Positions 1-9,266 of a stretch of DNA of 64,000 bases are shown piece after piece. The stretch lies in assembly GCA_019359125.1 (NCBI GenBank), contig JAHHHY010000011.1:150546-214545 (forward strand), in the 5' to 3' direction. The position numbers and the translations under genes are program-made. Position 1 is the stretch's first letter, and each line of letters begins with the position of its first letter. The notes below the pieces were generated by a model. It saw only the letters and a list, made by a program, of their open reading frames with translations. It was not told where the DNA came from and did not search any database. Origin of the DNA: Pleurocapsa minor GSE-CHR-MK 17-07R. Lineage in GTDB: Bacteria > Chloroflexota > Anaerolineae > Aggregatilineales > Phototrophicaceae.

Positions 1-792
1 CGCGAGAACGAGGCCATCAGCAGCGCGCTGCAATCGCTCAGCCTGCAACCGGAAAATGCCAAGGCGCTGGCCTATCTGTCGGAGACCTATTTTGACCTGG
101 ATCGCCCGGACCTGGCGCAGGAGGCGATTGCCCGCGCGCTGAATGCCGACCCGAACAGCTACGAGGCCAATTACGTCAACGCCCTGTTGCAGTGGCAGGT
201 CGACTTTCTGCTGTTGGATGCCCAGGACTCGCTTGAGGCGGCCAGCGCCGAAGCGCCGAACCTGCCGATGATTAGCGTGGACCGCGGGTGGGTGGAGTGG
301 AACCTGGGCAATTACGATACGGCCGAGGGCCTGTTCACGCAGGTGCTGGAGCTGAACCCGAACAATCTGGACGCGCTGTATGGCATCGCCTTCCTGTATT
401 ATTCGGCCTACGGCGACGCGAACCAGTCGCTCAGTTATCTGGAACGCTGCACCGCAGCCAGCCCTGATAACGTCACCTGCCTGTCGTATCTGGCCACGGT
501 GCAGAGCGCGCTGGGCGATCAGGCGGGCGCGCTGGGCTCGTACCGCCGGCTGATGACCACCGACACCCGAAATCCACGTCATTTTCTGGATGCTGGCCGC
601 GCGTATATGAACAGCGGCGACTGCGCGTCGGCGCTGCCGGTGCTGCGTGAAGGCTATGAACTTCAGCGTGAGGCAGGCGATAATCCGGATCGTCAGGCGC
701 TGTTTGAGGAATATCTGGCCACCTGCGGGTCACCCGTGGCGGCCCCGCTGCCTGAGGTCACGCCGGAGGCGACGGAAGAAAGCCAGGTGTGA
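1..792 (+). CDS. TPR-repeat protein, 5' partial
   Basis: The frame is open from base 1 to a TGA at 790-792, so the gene begins left of the window and 263 codons are present. It carries repeated helix pairs of TPR type, for example LGNYDTAEGLFTQVLELNP, with the usual small and aromatic residues and a Pro at the repeat boundary. TPR domains are protein-protein scaffolds; no catalytic motif is visible. The C-terminal tail is Pro/Glu/Thr-rich and probably disordered. An internal ATG at 187 exists, but the upstream codons continue the repeat pattern, so it is not the start. Partner and pathway cannot be told from this fragment. Confidence 0.8.
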   Translation, partial: RENEAISSALQSLSLQPENAKALAYLSETYFDLDRPDLAQEAIARALNADPNSYEANYVNALLQWQVDFLLLDAQDSLEAASAEAPNLPMISVDRGWVEWNLGNYDTAEGLFTQVLELNPNNLDALYGIAFLYYSAYGDANQSLSYLERCTAASPDNVTCLSYLATVQSALGDQAGALGSYRRLMTTDTRNPRHFLDAGRAYMNSGDCASALPVLREGYELQREAGDNPDRQALFEEYLATCGSPVAAPLPEVTPEATEESQV

Positions 793-822
793 GTCATGCG
801 TGATGCGTGATAGCTCAGTAGA

Positions 823-859
823 GGCCTGGCATGCGCCGGGCCTCAATTCATGCCAGGCC
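823..859. terminator. Hairpin after the TPR gene
   Basis: Arms GGCCTGGCATG (823-833) and CATGCCAGGCC (849-859) pair over 11 bp with a 15-nt loop, 30 bp past the TPR stop codon. No clear T-run follows, so a Rho-independent role is likely but not certain. Confidence 0.5.
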
Positions 860-894
860 CATTGGTATTCGCTTTAGAACATGAAAGAGCGTTA

Positions 895-926
895 AACCGC
901 CAAGACGCCAGGAGCGCCAGGAGATA
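895..926. repeat. Short 9-bp tandem repeat, CGCCAAGAC type
   Basis: About three degenerate 9-bp units (cgccaagac, gccaggagc, gccaggaga) lie head to tail in the gap between the TPR gene and the convergent CorC-like gene. I recall similar CGCCAAG-rich strings in intergenic DNA of several phyla, but I know no assigned function. Confidence 0.4.
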
Positions 927-986
927 ACGCTGTTTCATGGCAGGTGACTTTTTCAGTTCGTGTATTGGGGGAAATGGGGGGCCACT

Positions 987-1117
987 GGGCGCGTCGCGAC
1001 GCGCCCCTACGCCATCAACCGTATGATGCGAGAACCAATAGGTGAATATCTGGCCAAAATACAGGTCCGGAATTCCCTGCTGTGTCTGACCGTGTAGGGG
1101 CGCGTCGCGACGCGCCC
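987..1117. repeat. Composite paired-palindrome element A
   Basis: Two copies of the perfect palindrome GGGCGCGTCGCGACGCGCCC, at 987-1006 and 1098-1117, face each other. The left one is followed by CCTAC and the right one is preceded by GTAG. The interior begins cctacgccatcaaccgtatga, closely like element B at 13989-14118, and the total length is almost the same (131 and 130 bp). The element sits between convergent genes. No ORF is convincing inside it. Confidence 0.8.
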
Positions 1118-1153
1118 GAAACATGCACTGTTCCCAATGCCCCACGTCCTACC

Positions 1154-2482
1154 TCATCCCTCATCACTGTCTTCTTTTTTTACTTTCGTAACCTGCACCT
1201 TGTCCACCCGGCGTCCGTCCATGTCCAGCACCTCGATGGTGAAGCCCTCCACCTCGGCAATATCGCCTGCTGTGGGGATGCGGTTCAGCAGCGCCATCAC
1301 CAGGCCGGCCAGTGTGGTAAATTCGCCATGGTTGATTTCGTCCGGGTCTGGATAGGGTATGCCCAGCTCCTCGTGCACGCGATCAAACGGGATGATCGCA
1401 TCCACCAGCCATGAGCCGTCTGCGCGCTGGACGATGTCAGGCGTCTCGCCGACATCGTGTTCGTCGCGGATATCGCCGATCAGTTCTTCCAGCGCATCCT
1501 CAAAGGTCACCACGCCCGCCGTCTGACCGTACTCGTCTATCACGATGGCCAGGTGGATATGCTGCTGCTGCATCTGCGTGATGGCGTCCTGAATCTCGGC
1601 CGTTTCGGGGATATAGATGGGCGGGAACAGGCGCGAACGCACATCGGTCGGCGTGGGCTGGGCCAGCAGCAGGTCGATGACATCGCGCGCGTGCAGCGTG
1701 CCGATGATCGTGTCGATGGATTTTTCATACACCGGCATGCGCGAGAATTTGTGCTGATGAAAGGCGGCGGCAATTTCGGGCACCGACATACGCACATCGA
1801 TGGCGGCCACTTCCGTGCGCGGCGTCATAACGGCGCGCACCGGCCGGTCGCTCAGCTCAAACAGGCGCTGAATCACCTGCGCCTCGCCTTGCTGCACCAC
1901 GCCGCTGGCCGTCCCCTGGCGAATCAGGTATTCGATGTCTTCCTGCGTCACCTGGTCTGGCGGCAGCGCCTTCAGCCCCAGCAGGCGCATCACCCCAGCC
2001 ACCGACAGGTTCAGCAGGCCGATGACTGGCTTGGCGAAGGCGCTCATAGCCACCATGATCGGCGCGGTAAAGCGGGCCACGCCTTCGCGGTCGCGCAGGG
2101 TAATCTGCTTGGGCGTCAGCTCGCCAAAGACCAGCGATATGTAGGTGATGAACAGCACGACGAATCCCAGCGCCAGCCCTTCAGCCAGCGGGGCCAGCAC
2201 AGGAATTGTGCGCAGCCAGCCCTCCAGGATGCTGCCCAGGCGCGCGCCGCCAAACGCGCTCGACAGTGTGCCGATCAGCGTGATGCCCACCTGCACCGAG
2301 GCTAGAAAGTTATCCGGCTTGTCCAGCAGGGTCAGTGCCTTGGCCGCCCCTTGCCTGTGCTCGTTGGCTTGTTCTTCAAGGCGGCTGCGGCGTGATGACA
2401 TCACCGCCAGCTCAGAGGCAGAAAAGAATCCGTTTGCCAGCACCAGGACAAAGATGATGGCCAGTTCGATCAAGATTTCCAT
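1154..2482 (-). CDS. CNNM/CorC (HlyC/CorC) family membrane protein
   Basis: 442 aa. The first half has four hydrophobic segments (about 1-25, 60-85, 95-120, 135-155) forming a DUF21/CNNM transmembrane domain. A tandem CBS pair follows at about 205-345 (APRTEV-like MTPRTEV at the start, AGVVTFEDALEELIGDI at the end), then a CorC_HlyC domain at about 350-435. Family members are membrane proteins linked to Mg2+/Co2+ homeostasis; older hemolysin names are historical. A GGAGC lies upstream of the ATG. It stands alone, convergent with the TPR gene. Confidence 0.9.
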   Translation of the reverse strand: MEILIELAIIFVLVLANGFFSASELAVMSSRRSRLEEQANEHRQGAAKALTLLDKPDNFLASVQVGITLIGTLSSAFGGARLGSILEGWLRTIPVLAPLAEGLALGFVVLFITYISLVFGELTPKQITLRDREGVARFTAPIMVAMSAFAKPVIGLLNLSVAGVMRLLGLKALPPDQVTQEDIEYLIRQGTASGVVQQGEAQVIQRLFELSDRPVRAVMTPRTEVAAIDVRMSVPEIAAAFHQHKFSRMPVYEKSIDTIIGTLHARDVIDLLLAQPTPTDVRSRLFPPIYIPETAEIQDAITQMQQQHIHLAIVIDEYGQTAGVVTFEDALEELIGDIRDEHDVGETPDIVQRADGSWLVDAIIPFDRVHEELGIPYPDPDEINHGEFTTLAGLVMALLNRIPTAGDIAEVEGFTIEVLDMDGRRVDKVQVTKVKKEDSDEG

Positions 2483-2667
2483 GCAGCGTTATCCGCTCCA
2501 GATGCCTGTATATCGTTCCAGTGTAACGGCAAATCTGGCTGCTGTCTTTAATATCAGGGAAATGATGTTGACTGATATTACAAAAAATAAATTTTTACGT
2601 CCTTCTATCGTCTGCTTTTCGAAAGCTCATATACTGAATACATATTAAGTACTGTGAGCGGGCAAAC

Positions 2668-3057
2668 ATGATTCACGAAGAGAATCCTTTCGATCTGGTC
2701 AAGCATATTCTGCACATTGCCGACAAGCTGCAAAGCGAGCGCTACGGCGTGCTGTCTGACGGGCAGTCGCACTGTTTCGACGCGATCGAGCGGGCCACGC
2801 GCCAGTATCGCGATGTGCTGATTTACGCTGATGACAGCCACTCTGAAAACGCGCTCCGGTTTCTGTCGTATGAGACGCGCGAAATGCTGGCGACCGTGCT
2901 GGGCTACGCCGAAATGCTGATCGACGGCGAGTATGGCCAGCTCAACAACGCCCAGATTCAGCAGCTTTACCTGATGCGCGCCGAAAGCAAGCGCCTGCTC
3001 ATCTGGCTGAATGAATTGTTTGATTCCTCCAATCAGGCCAGCGGGGCGCAGATTTAG
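2668..3057 (+). CDS. Small HisKA-like protein without the phospho-acceptor His
   Basis: 129 aa, cytoplasmic, no catalytic ATPase domain. Residues about 70-120 follow the dimerisation/phosphotransfer helices of histidine kinases: LSYETREMLATVLGYAEML is in register with the usual LSHELRTPLNAILGYAEML, followed by a G-LN-Q spacer and a second helix ending in NELFDSS. The acceptor His is a Tyr. The same region of the MASE1 kinase encoded 1.3 kb downstream reads MAHEFRTPLAAMAGYGDLL. The N-terminal 60 residues are not recognised. It may be a decoy or dimer partner for kinases, or a degraded kinase; this is inference. Confidence 0.65.
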   Translation: MIHEENPFDLVKHILHIADKLQSERYGVLSDGQSHCFDAIERATRQYRDVLIYADDSHSENALRFLSYETREMLATVLGYAEMLIDGEYGQLNNAQIQQLYLMRAESKRLLIWLNELFDSSNQASGAQI

Positions 3058-3135
3058 CCGCCTGGTTGCGCCCCGCATGCGAATCGGCAATACTCGCAGG
3101 TCTCTCCTGTCGCATCCCGATTCAGAGGCCATCCT

Positions 3136-3885
3136 GTGGGCGGAGCCATCCTCAATACCCTCACCGTGCTTATCGGCAGCATTACCGGCCTGCTGATCGG
3201 CAATCGACTGCCCGAACGCATCCAGACTTCCGTCATGACTGGCCTGGGGCTGACCACCGTCATGGTCGGCATTGGCAACGCGCAGGCCACCGGCAACATC
3301 ATCATCCCGCTGATTAGCCTGGTGGTGGGCGTCATCATCGGTGAGCTGCTGCGCATCGATGTGGCGCTGGAGCGCTTCGGCGGCTGGCTGCGCGACCGGC
3401 TTTCCCCCAAAAGCAAGACCACACTGGACGCTGAAACCGAGCAGAACGAGCGCGCACGCTTCATCAACGGGTTCGTCACCGCCAGCCTGATTTTCTGTAT
3501 CGGGCCGCTGACGTTCGTCGGGTCTTTACAGGATGGCATGGGGCTGGCCGCCGGCTTTCAGCAGATTGCTATCAAGAGCGTGCTTGACCTGTTTGCGGCG
3601 ATGGCGTTTGCCAGCACACTGGGCGTGGGCGTGGCCTTCAGCGCCATCACCGTGATCGTGGTGCAGGGCGGATTATCGCTGCTGGGGATGCTCGCTGGCA
3701 GCGTGATGAGCGACCCGATGATCAATGAAATGACGGCGGTCGGCGGCCTGATGCTGCTGGGCCTGTCGCTGATCCTGCTCGACATCAAACGCCCGCGTAT
3801 CGCCAATTTTCTGCCCGCGCTGCTGATCGCCCCGCTGATCGTCGCCGCTGCGTCCGCCCTCGGCATCAACCTGTATCCGCTGTGA
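3136..3885 (+). CDS. DUF554 family membrane protein
   Basis: 249 aa with a GTG start preceded by AGAGG. The N-terminus GGAILNTLTVLIGSITGLLIG and the paired Gly-rich hydrophobic helices are typical of DUF554 (YqgA-like) proteins, predicted transporters of unknown substrate. About seven membrane segments are visible, with a polar loop near residues 85-120. The length is normal for the family. It is 79 bp past the HisKA-like gene and may be co-transcribed with it. Confidence 0.85.
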   Translation: MGGAILNTLTVLIGSITGLLIGNRLPERIQTSVMTGLGLTTVMVGIGNAQATGNIIIPLISLVVGVIIGELLRIDVALERFGGWLRDRLSPKSKTTLDAETEQNERARFINGFVTASLIFCIGPLTFVGSLQDGMGLAAGFQQIAIKSVLDLFAAMAFASTLGVGVAFSAITVIVVQGGLSLLGMLAGSVMSDPMINEMTAVGGLMLLGLSLILLDIKRPRIANFLPALLIAPLIVAAASALGINLYPL

Positions 3886-3994
3886 GGTTTTGGTTTGCCC
3901 GCGTTTGATGTTGCAAACGTTAACGCTTCTGCCGTTGAGTAATGTCACAAAAATCATACACTTAAAACATAAGCTTAAACTATAACGGTTCAAC

Positions 3995-5740
3995 GTGACC
4001 TTCATGCAAACAGCGGCAGGCAAAGCGCGCAGGCCGACACAGCGGGCCGTACTCATCGTCATCACCATACTGGCCTACGTCATCGCGGGATATATCGGCG
4101 TCGAGTATGCGACCGTGGGCGCGGATACCATCAGCGCCATCTGGCCGGCATCGGGCATCGCCACCGCGTGCGTGTATCTGGGCGGGTACTGGATGGTGCC
4201 GGGCGTGCTGATCGGGTCTGCGCTGGTCAACATGCACCTGGTCGGCGTGGGCTACAGCCCGGCGACCGATGTCATCACCGTGCTGGTGATGGCATCCGGC
4301 GCGGCTGCTGAGGCCTTTTTTGGTGCATGGGTGATGCGGCGCTTTTCGCCCGGCCAGGATCCGTTTGCCAATGTGCGCGGCACGCTGGTCTTCTTTTTCT
4401 ACGGCACACTGGGCGGCAGCGTCATCAGCGCCAGCATTGGTTCGCTGGCGCTTGTCGCTGGCGGCCTCGACGTCGTAGCGGCGCTCCCTGAAATCTGGTT
4501 TACGTGGTGGGTGGGCGATGCGGTCGGCATTCTGGTGATGACGCCCTTCCTGCTGCTCTGGCTGACGCATCCGCTCCGGCGGCTGCCGGGGCGCCTCGTG
4601 GCTGAAGCGGCGATTTTCGTGCTGCTCTTCACCATCCTCACCGTCGCTATTTTCTCGCTCGATATTCCGCTGTCTTTCCTGGTGCTGGCGCTGCTGGGCT
4701 GGCTGGCCTTCCGCTATGGGCGTCGGGCGTCGGCGCTGGGCATCGTGGTCAGCACGGCGGTCGCCATCGCGGCCACAGCCCAGGGGCGCACCATCTTTTT
4801 GACCGACAGCCCGGCCGGATCGCTGCTGCTGCTTCAGACCTACATCCTCTCCACCACCTTTCCGATCCTGGTGCTGGCCACCGCGATGTACGAGCGCCAG
4901 GGCATGCAGCGCGTGCTGGAAGGGACCAATCTGCTGCTGGAACAGCGCGTGAAGGAACGTACCGCGCAATTGGCCGAGGCGCTGGAGCAGGCCGAAAGTG
5001 CCATGCGCGCGCGCTCGCTGTTTGTCGCGGAAATGGCCCATGAATTTCGCACCCCGCTGGCGGCGATGGCAGGCTATGGCGACCTGCTGCTGGATGGCTA
5101 TCTGGGCGAGCTGACCGATGAGCAGCGCCATGCCGCGCGTCAGATCAACCAGAGCGCGCAGCGCCTGCACCACCTCATCAATGACACGATCAGCCTGTCG
5201 CGTATCGAGGCCGGCAGCCTGGAGCTGAAACCGACCACCGTCAGCCCGCGCGTGTTTGTCGACGAAATCATCGACACGCTGAAAAGCCTCGCCCTGCGGA
5301 AAAATCTGGCCCTGGATGCCCAGATCGATGACAGCGCCCCCGAACAGGTGATGGTCGATGTGGCGCGCCTGCAACAGGTGGTCATCAACCTGGCCGGAAA
5401 TGCCCTGAAATTCACCGACAGCGGGTCAGTCACGGTGCTGGTGTCGGGCATGGGTGAGCGCTGGGCGCTGGCCGTGCGCGATACCGGCGTGGGCATCCCG
5501 CCGGATTCGCTGGAGCAGATTTTCCACAGCTTCACGCGGCTGGAACGCAGCCCCGAACAGACCATGCCGGAGGGCAGCGGCCTGGGGCTGGCGATCACGC
5601 GCCAGCTGGTCACTTTAATGGGCGGCGATATTCGCGTAGAATCGCAGGTGGGGCGCGGCAGCACCTTCACGGTGACGCTGCCGGTGTCTGGTGTCCCCGC
5701 CACCCCTGTGACCAACGACGAAAGCGAGTCTCGCGAATGA
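3995..5740 (+). CDS. MASE1-type membrane histidine kinase
   Basis: 581 aa if GTG 3995 is used; ATG 4004 is equally possible. About eight membrane helices (residues 15-300) contain the E-x-A-x-W-P-A-S-G pattern (IWPASGIATA) of MASE1 sensors. A coiled coil (about 305-340) leads to HisKA with the acceptor His in MAHEFRTPL and a HATPase domain with N box (NLAGNALKF), G1 (DTGVGIP) and G2 (GSGLGLAI). It should autophosphorylate in response to an unknown membrane signal. Its stop overlaps the next start (ATGA, 5737-5740), so translation is coupled to the M24 peptidase. No receiver gene is adjacent. Confidence 0.9.
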   Translation: MTFMQTAAGKARRPTQRAVLIVITILAYVIAGYIGVEYATVGADTISAIWPASGIATACVYLGGYWMVPGVLIGSALVNMHLVGVGYSPATDVITVLVMASGAAAEAFFGAWVMRRFSPGQDPFANVRGTLVFFFYGTLGGSVISASIGSLALVAGGLDVVAALPEIWFTWWVGDAVGILVMTPFLLLWLTHPLRRLPGRLVAEAAIFVLLFTILTVAIFSLDIPLSFLVLALLGWLAFRYGRRASALGIVVSTAVAIAATAQGRTIFLTDSPAGSLLLLQTYILSTTFPILVLATAMYERQGMQRVLEGTNLLLEQRVKERTAQLAEALEQAESAMRARSLFVAEMAHEFRTPLAAMAGYGDLLLDGYLGELTDEQRHAARQINQSAQRLHHLINDTISLSRIEAGSLELKPTTVSPRVFVDEIIDTLKSLALRKNLALDAQIDDSAPEQVMVDVARLQQVVINLAGNALKFTDSGSVTVLVSGMGERWALAVRDTGVGIPPDSLEQIFHSFTRLERSPEQTMPEGSGLGLAITRQLVTLMGGDIRVESQVGRGSTFTVTLPVSGVPATPVTNDESESRE

Positions 5741-6969
5741 AAAGTGACATTGACGCCCTGATGGCGAAACGCAATCTGGACGCGATCATCATCGTGGCCG
5801 ACGAAATCTACAATCCGCCGCTGGACTATATGATGAACGACGGCCACATCACCACCGGCCTGATGATCAAGCGGCATGGCGCGCAGCCTGTCCTCTACGT
5901 CAGCTCGATGGAGACCGAAGAAGCGGCGCGCAGCGGCTATGAAGTGCGCATCTACAACGACCCCGGGCTGATCGCGCTGGTGCAGGAACATAAGGATATC
6001 AGCCGCGGACATGCGGCCTGGTGGGGGCGCATCCTGGCGGCCTGCGGGCTGGAAGGCGGGCGCATTGGGCTGTATGGCGCGGGCGACTTTTCCTTCATCC
6101 TCGGCCGTGTCGCGCTGCTGAAAGAGCTGTGCCCGCAGTATGAATTTGTGGGCGAGACGGTGCTGACCGGCACGCTGTTTGACGAAGCCTTTGCCACCAA
6201 GGGGCCGGACGAAATCGAGCGCCTGCGCAGCGTGGCCCAGCGTACCGACCTGGTGATGCAGCAGACATGGGACTGGCTGACCAGCCATCATGCCGAGGGC
6301 GGCCTGCTGGTGGGCGAAGACGGCCACACCCTGACAATCGGCAAGGTCAAGCGGTTTGTGCGGAAAGCTTTGCTGGATGTTGACCTGGAAGATACAGCCA
6401 TGATTTTCGCACAGGGGCGCGATGCCGGCTTCCCGCACAGCCGTGGCGAAGACAACGACGCGCTGAAGCTGGGCCAGGCGATTGTATTTGACCTGTTCCC
6501 GCGCGAGCTGGGCGGCGGCTATTTCCACGACATGACGCGCACCTGGTCGCTGGGCTATGCCACGCCTGAAGTGCAGGCCGCCTACGATGAAGTGATGACC
6601 GCCTTTGACATCGCTATCGAGATGATCAAGCCGGGGATGCCCGCCAACCAGCCGCAATTGGCTGTGCTGGACTATTTCGAATCGCGCGGGCACCAGACGC
6701 TGCGCACGCATCCGGGCACGCAGCAGGGCTATGTGCACAGCCTGGGCCACGGCATCGGCCTGAATATTCACGAAGCGCCGGGCATGAGCCATCTGTCCAC
6801 GGCCACGCTGGCGGGCGGCAACGCGATCACGGTGGAGCCAGGCCTGTATTATCCTGAAAAAGGTTTCGGCGTCCGCATTGAAGACTCATGTATTATTGAG
6901 TCAGACGGTCAGGTCACGCCGCTGACGACGTTCCGCAAGGACCTGGTTGTGCCGATTGAATCTCGTTAA
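5737..6969 (+). CDS. M24 family metallopeptidase (Xaa-Pro aminopeptidase-like)
   Basis: 410 aa. The N-terminal half is a creatinase-like domain and the C-terminal half a pita-bread fold. All five expected metal ligands can be placed: Asp in FDLFPRE, Asp in HDMTRT, His in LGHGIGLNIHE, Glu in VEPGLYY and Glu in RIEDSC. No signal peptide, so a cytoplasmic dipeptidase or aminopeptidase acting on Xaa-Pro bonds is likely. Its ATG overlaps the kinase stop by 4 bp, which is an unusual pairing; whether there is a functional link is unknown. Confidence 0.9.
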   Translation: MKSDIDALMAKRNLDAIIIVADEIYNPPLDYMMNDGHITTGLMIKRHGAQPVLYVSSMETEEAARSGYEVRIYNDPGLIALVQEHKDISRGHAAWWGRILAACGLEGGRIGLYGAGDFSFILGRVALLKELCPQYEFVGETVLTGTLFDEAFATKGPDEIERLRSVAQRTDLVMQQTWDWLTSHHAEGGLLVGEDGHTLTIGKVKRFVRKALLDVDLEDTAMIFAQGRDAGFPHSRGEDNDALKLGQAIVFDLFPRELGGGYFHDMTRTWSLGYATPEVQAAYDEVMTAFDIAIEMIKPGMPANQPQLAVLDYFESRGHQTLRTHPGTQQGYVHSLGHGIGLNIHEAPGMSHLSTATLAGGNAITVEPGLYYPEKGFGVRIEDSCIIESDGQVTPLTTFRKDLVVPIESR

Positions 6970-6990
6970 ATGGACCCATAGGGACATGCC

Positions 6991-9171
6991 ATGGCGGCAT
7001 CTGAGACAGACAAGGTCGTCTCCAATCCAGACCGGTTGAAGCGGCTGTATGAGCTGGCATTACTCGATTCCGAGCCGGATCCGGCGCTGGAACGGCTGAC
7101 CTCGCTGGCCTCGCGCATCCTGAAAGCCCCGGTCTCGCTGGTCTCGCTGGTCGATGCCCAGCGCCAGTTTTTCGCCAGCGCGGTGGGCCTGGAAGAGCCG
7201 TGGGCCTCGTCCCGCGAGACGCCGCTGTCTCATTCGTTCTGCAAGCATGTGGTGGCCACCAACCAGCCGCTGATCGTCAGCGACGCGCGCAAGGAACCGC
7301 TGCTGCTCGATAGCCCGGCCATCGCCGAGCTGAATGCCATCGCCTATGCCGGCTTCCCGCTGATGCTGAGCGATGGCACCAACCTGGGGTCATTCTGTGT
7401 CATCGATCACGCGCCGCATAACTGGACGGCCGACGAGCTGTCCATCCTGTCTGACCTGGCGCAGTCGGCCATTACCGAGCTGGAACTGCGCAGCGAACTG
7501 ATGCAGCGCCAGAAGGCAGAGCTGGCGCTCAGCGAGAGCCGCCACTTCGTCGATGAAGTGCTGCGCGCCGTGCCCGACTTCGTGTTCGTGTTTGATATCC
7601 GGCAGAATAATGTCGTCTTTACCAACCGCGGCATCCGCGAACTGATTGGCTTCCCACACGACCAGCTGGCCGCGCTGGTGGACGGCCCGATGAGCACGCA
7701 GGGTGTGCTGAAAGCGATTATTCACCCGGACGACCTGTCGAAATTGTCTGAAAACCAGGCCGCGATGATGCGCTTGTCTGAGGGCGAAATTATCGAGTCG
7801 GAATTGCGCCTGAAGCACATCGACGGGACCTACCACTGGTTTTATGTGCGGGCGACCGCGTTTGAGCGCGCTGCCGATACGGGGGTTCCCACCCAGGTGC
7901 TGGGCATCGTGCTGGATGAAACCGACCGCAAGCGCGCCCAGGATGATGCCCAGGAAACAGCCAAGAAGCTGACCACCCTGCGCCGTGCTGAAAGCGAATT
8001 CGGCCGTTCGCTGGAGCTGGAAGACATCCTGAACGTGATGATGGACAATGCGCTGCGTTTCACCGGCGCCACCGACGGCTACATCGCCATGCTGGAAAAC
8101 GACGATATCCTGAACCTGGTGTTTCACGCCGGGGCCTATGAAAAAGACACGCGCTTCTATGCCGATGAAGGCATCGTCGGGCGGGCGGTGCGTACCCTGC
8201 AACCGCAGCTCGTGCTGGATGTGCGCAAAGACCCCGACTATGTGCAGAATCTGCCCAAGACGGTCGCGCAGGTGGTCATTCCGATGCGCAGCCGCAACAA
8301 GCTGCTGGGGGTGCTGAACCTGGAGACCGCCCGGCCGGACCAGCGGTTCTCGGCCGATGTCGTGGATACGCTGCGCAGCGTGGTCTCGCGTGCATCACTG
8401 GCGCTGGACAACGCCCTGCTGCTGAACGACAAAGAGCTGCAATTGCAGGAGCTGAGCGAAATTCACAGCCGCCTGATCAAGCTGGAACAGCTCAAGACCG
8501 ACATGATCCGCATCGCCGCCCACGACCTGCGCAACCCGCTGGGCTCGATCATTGGCTTTGGCCAGCTGCTGGTGGAAGAAAATGAGCGCCTGGCCGAAGA
8601 TCAGCTCGATTTCCTCGACATGATCCTGAAATCTGCCGGCAAGATGCAGAAAATCATCGAGGATATCCTGTCGCTGGAACGCATCGAGGAGATGCAGAAG
8701 GGCACCATCAGCAACCGCATCAACCTGGGAGATGTCATCCGCAGCAGCGTGACCGACATGACGATTCGCGCCCGTGCCAAACAGCAGCAGATTACGCTGG
8801 ACATGGGCGACATGCCGATCATGATCAGCGGCGACGAACCGCAGATCCGCGAGGCCGCCGATAACCTGATCAGCAACGCGATCAAGTACACGCCGGACTC
8901 TGGCAAAATCAATGTCAGCCTGCGCCTGATCAATGACCGCGCCGTGTTTGAGGTGGAGGACAACGGCATCGGCATCCCGGAAGCCCAGCAGTCGAAGCTG
9001 TTTTCGCCGTTCTACCGCGCCAAGACGCAGGAGACCGCCGACATTGAGGGCACTGGCCTGGGCCTGCATCTGGTCAAGAACATCATCGAACGCCACCACG
9101 GCAAAATGCGCTTCTCCAGCGTGTATGGCAAGGGCAGCATGTTCGGCTTCGAGATTCCGCTGGCCCGCTAG
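6991..9171 (+). CDS. GAF-PAS-GAF histidine kinase, soluble
   Basis: 726 aa without membrane helices. Order: GAF (about 15-170, including DSEPDPALERLTSLASRIL), PAS with PAC (about 180-310), second GAF (about 330-480), HisKA with acceptor His in AAHDLRNPLGSIIGF, and HATPase with NLISNAIKYTPD, DNGIGIP and GTGLGLHL. The second GAF starts SEFGRSLELEDILNVMM, a form common in bacterial light, redox or ligand sensors, but no chromophore Cys is obvious to me. It lies 21 bp past the peptidase gene, so the 3995-9171 genes may form one transcript, ended by the hairpin at 9181. Confidence 0.9.
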   Translation: MAASETDKVVSNPDRLKRLYELALLDSEPDPALERLTSLASRILKAPVSLVSLVDAQRQFFASAVGLEEPWASSRETPLSHSFCKHVVATNQPLIVSDARKEPLLLDSPAIAELNAIAYAGFPLMLSDGTNLGSFCVIDHAPHNWTADELSILSDLAQSAITELELRSELMQRQKAELALSESRHFVDEVLRAVPDFVFVFDIRQNNVVFTNRGIRELIGFPHDQLAALVDGPMSTQGVLKAIIHPDDLSKLSENQAAMMRLSEGEIIESELRLKHIDGTYHWFYVRATAFERAADTGVPTQVLGIVLDETDRKRAQDDAQETAKKLTTLRRAESEFGRSLELEDILNVMMDNALRFTGATDGYIAMLENDDILNLVFHAGAYEKDTRFYADEGIVGRAVRTLQPQLVLDVRKDPDYVQNLPKTVAQVVIPMRSRNKLLGVLNLETARPDQRFSADVVDTLRSVVSRASLALDNALLLNDKELQLQELSEIHSRLIKLEQLKTDMIRIAAHDLRNPLGSIIGFGQLLVEENERLAEDQLDFLDMILKSAGKMQKIIEDILSLERIEEMQKGTISNRINLGDVIRSSVTDMTIRARAKQQQITLDMGDMPIMISGDEPQIREAADNLISNAIKYTPDSGKINVSLRLINDRAVFEVEDNGIGIPEAQQSKLFSPFYRAKTQETADIEGTGLGLHLVKNIIERHHGKMRFSSVYGKGSMFGFEIPLAR

Positions 9172-9180
9172 CGGCTGGCT

Positions 9181-9218
9181 ATGGCCTGATGGGCGCGCCC
9201 GCGTTACCATCAGGCCAT
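9181..9218. terminator. Hairpin after the kinase gene
   Basis: Arms ATGGCCTGATGG (9181-9192) and CCATCAGGCCAT (9207-9218) pair perfectly over 12 bp, starting 10 bp after the kinase stop codon. A T-rich stretch (tgatttttga) follows about 12 bp later. Confidence 0.6.
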
Positions 9219-9266
9219 CGTCCTGACGCGTGATTTTTGACTGATAGTTTTTTTAAGAGTCCCCCT

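Noticed and set aside
3980..5374. Long leftward open frame opposite the MASE1 kinase
   Set aside because: Same reasoning: kinase motifs are intact on the plus strand and the antisense protein has no recognisable domain.
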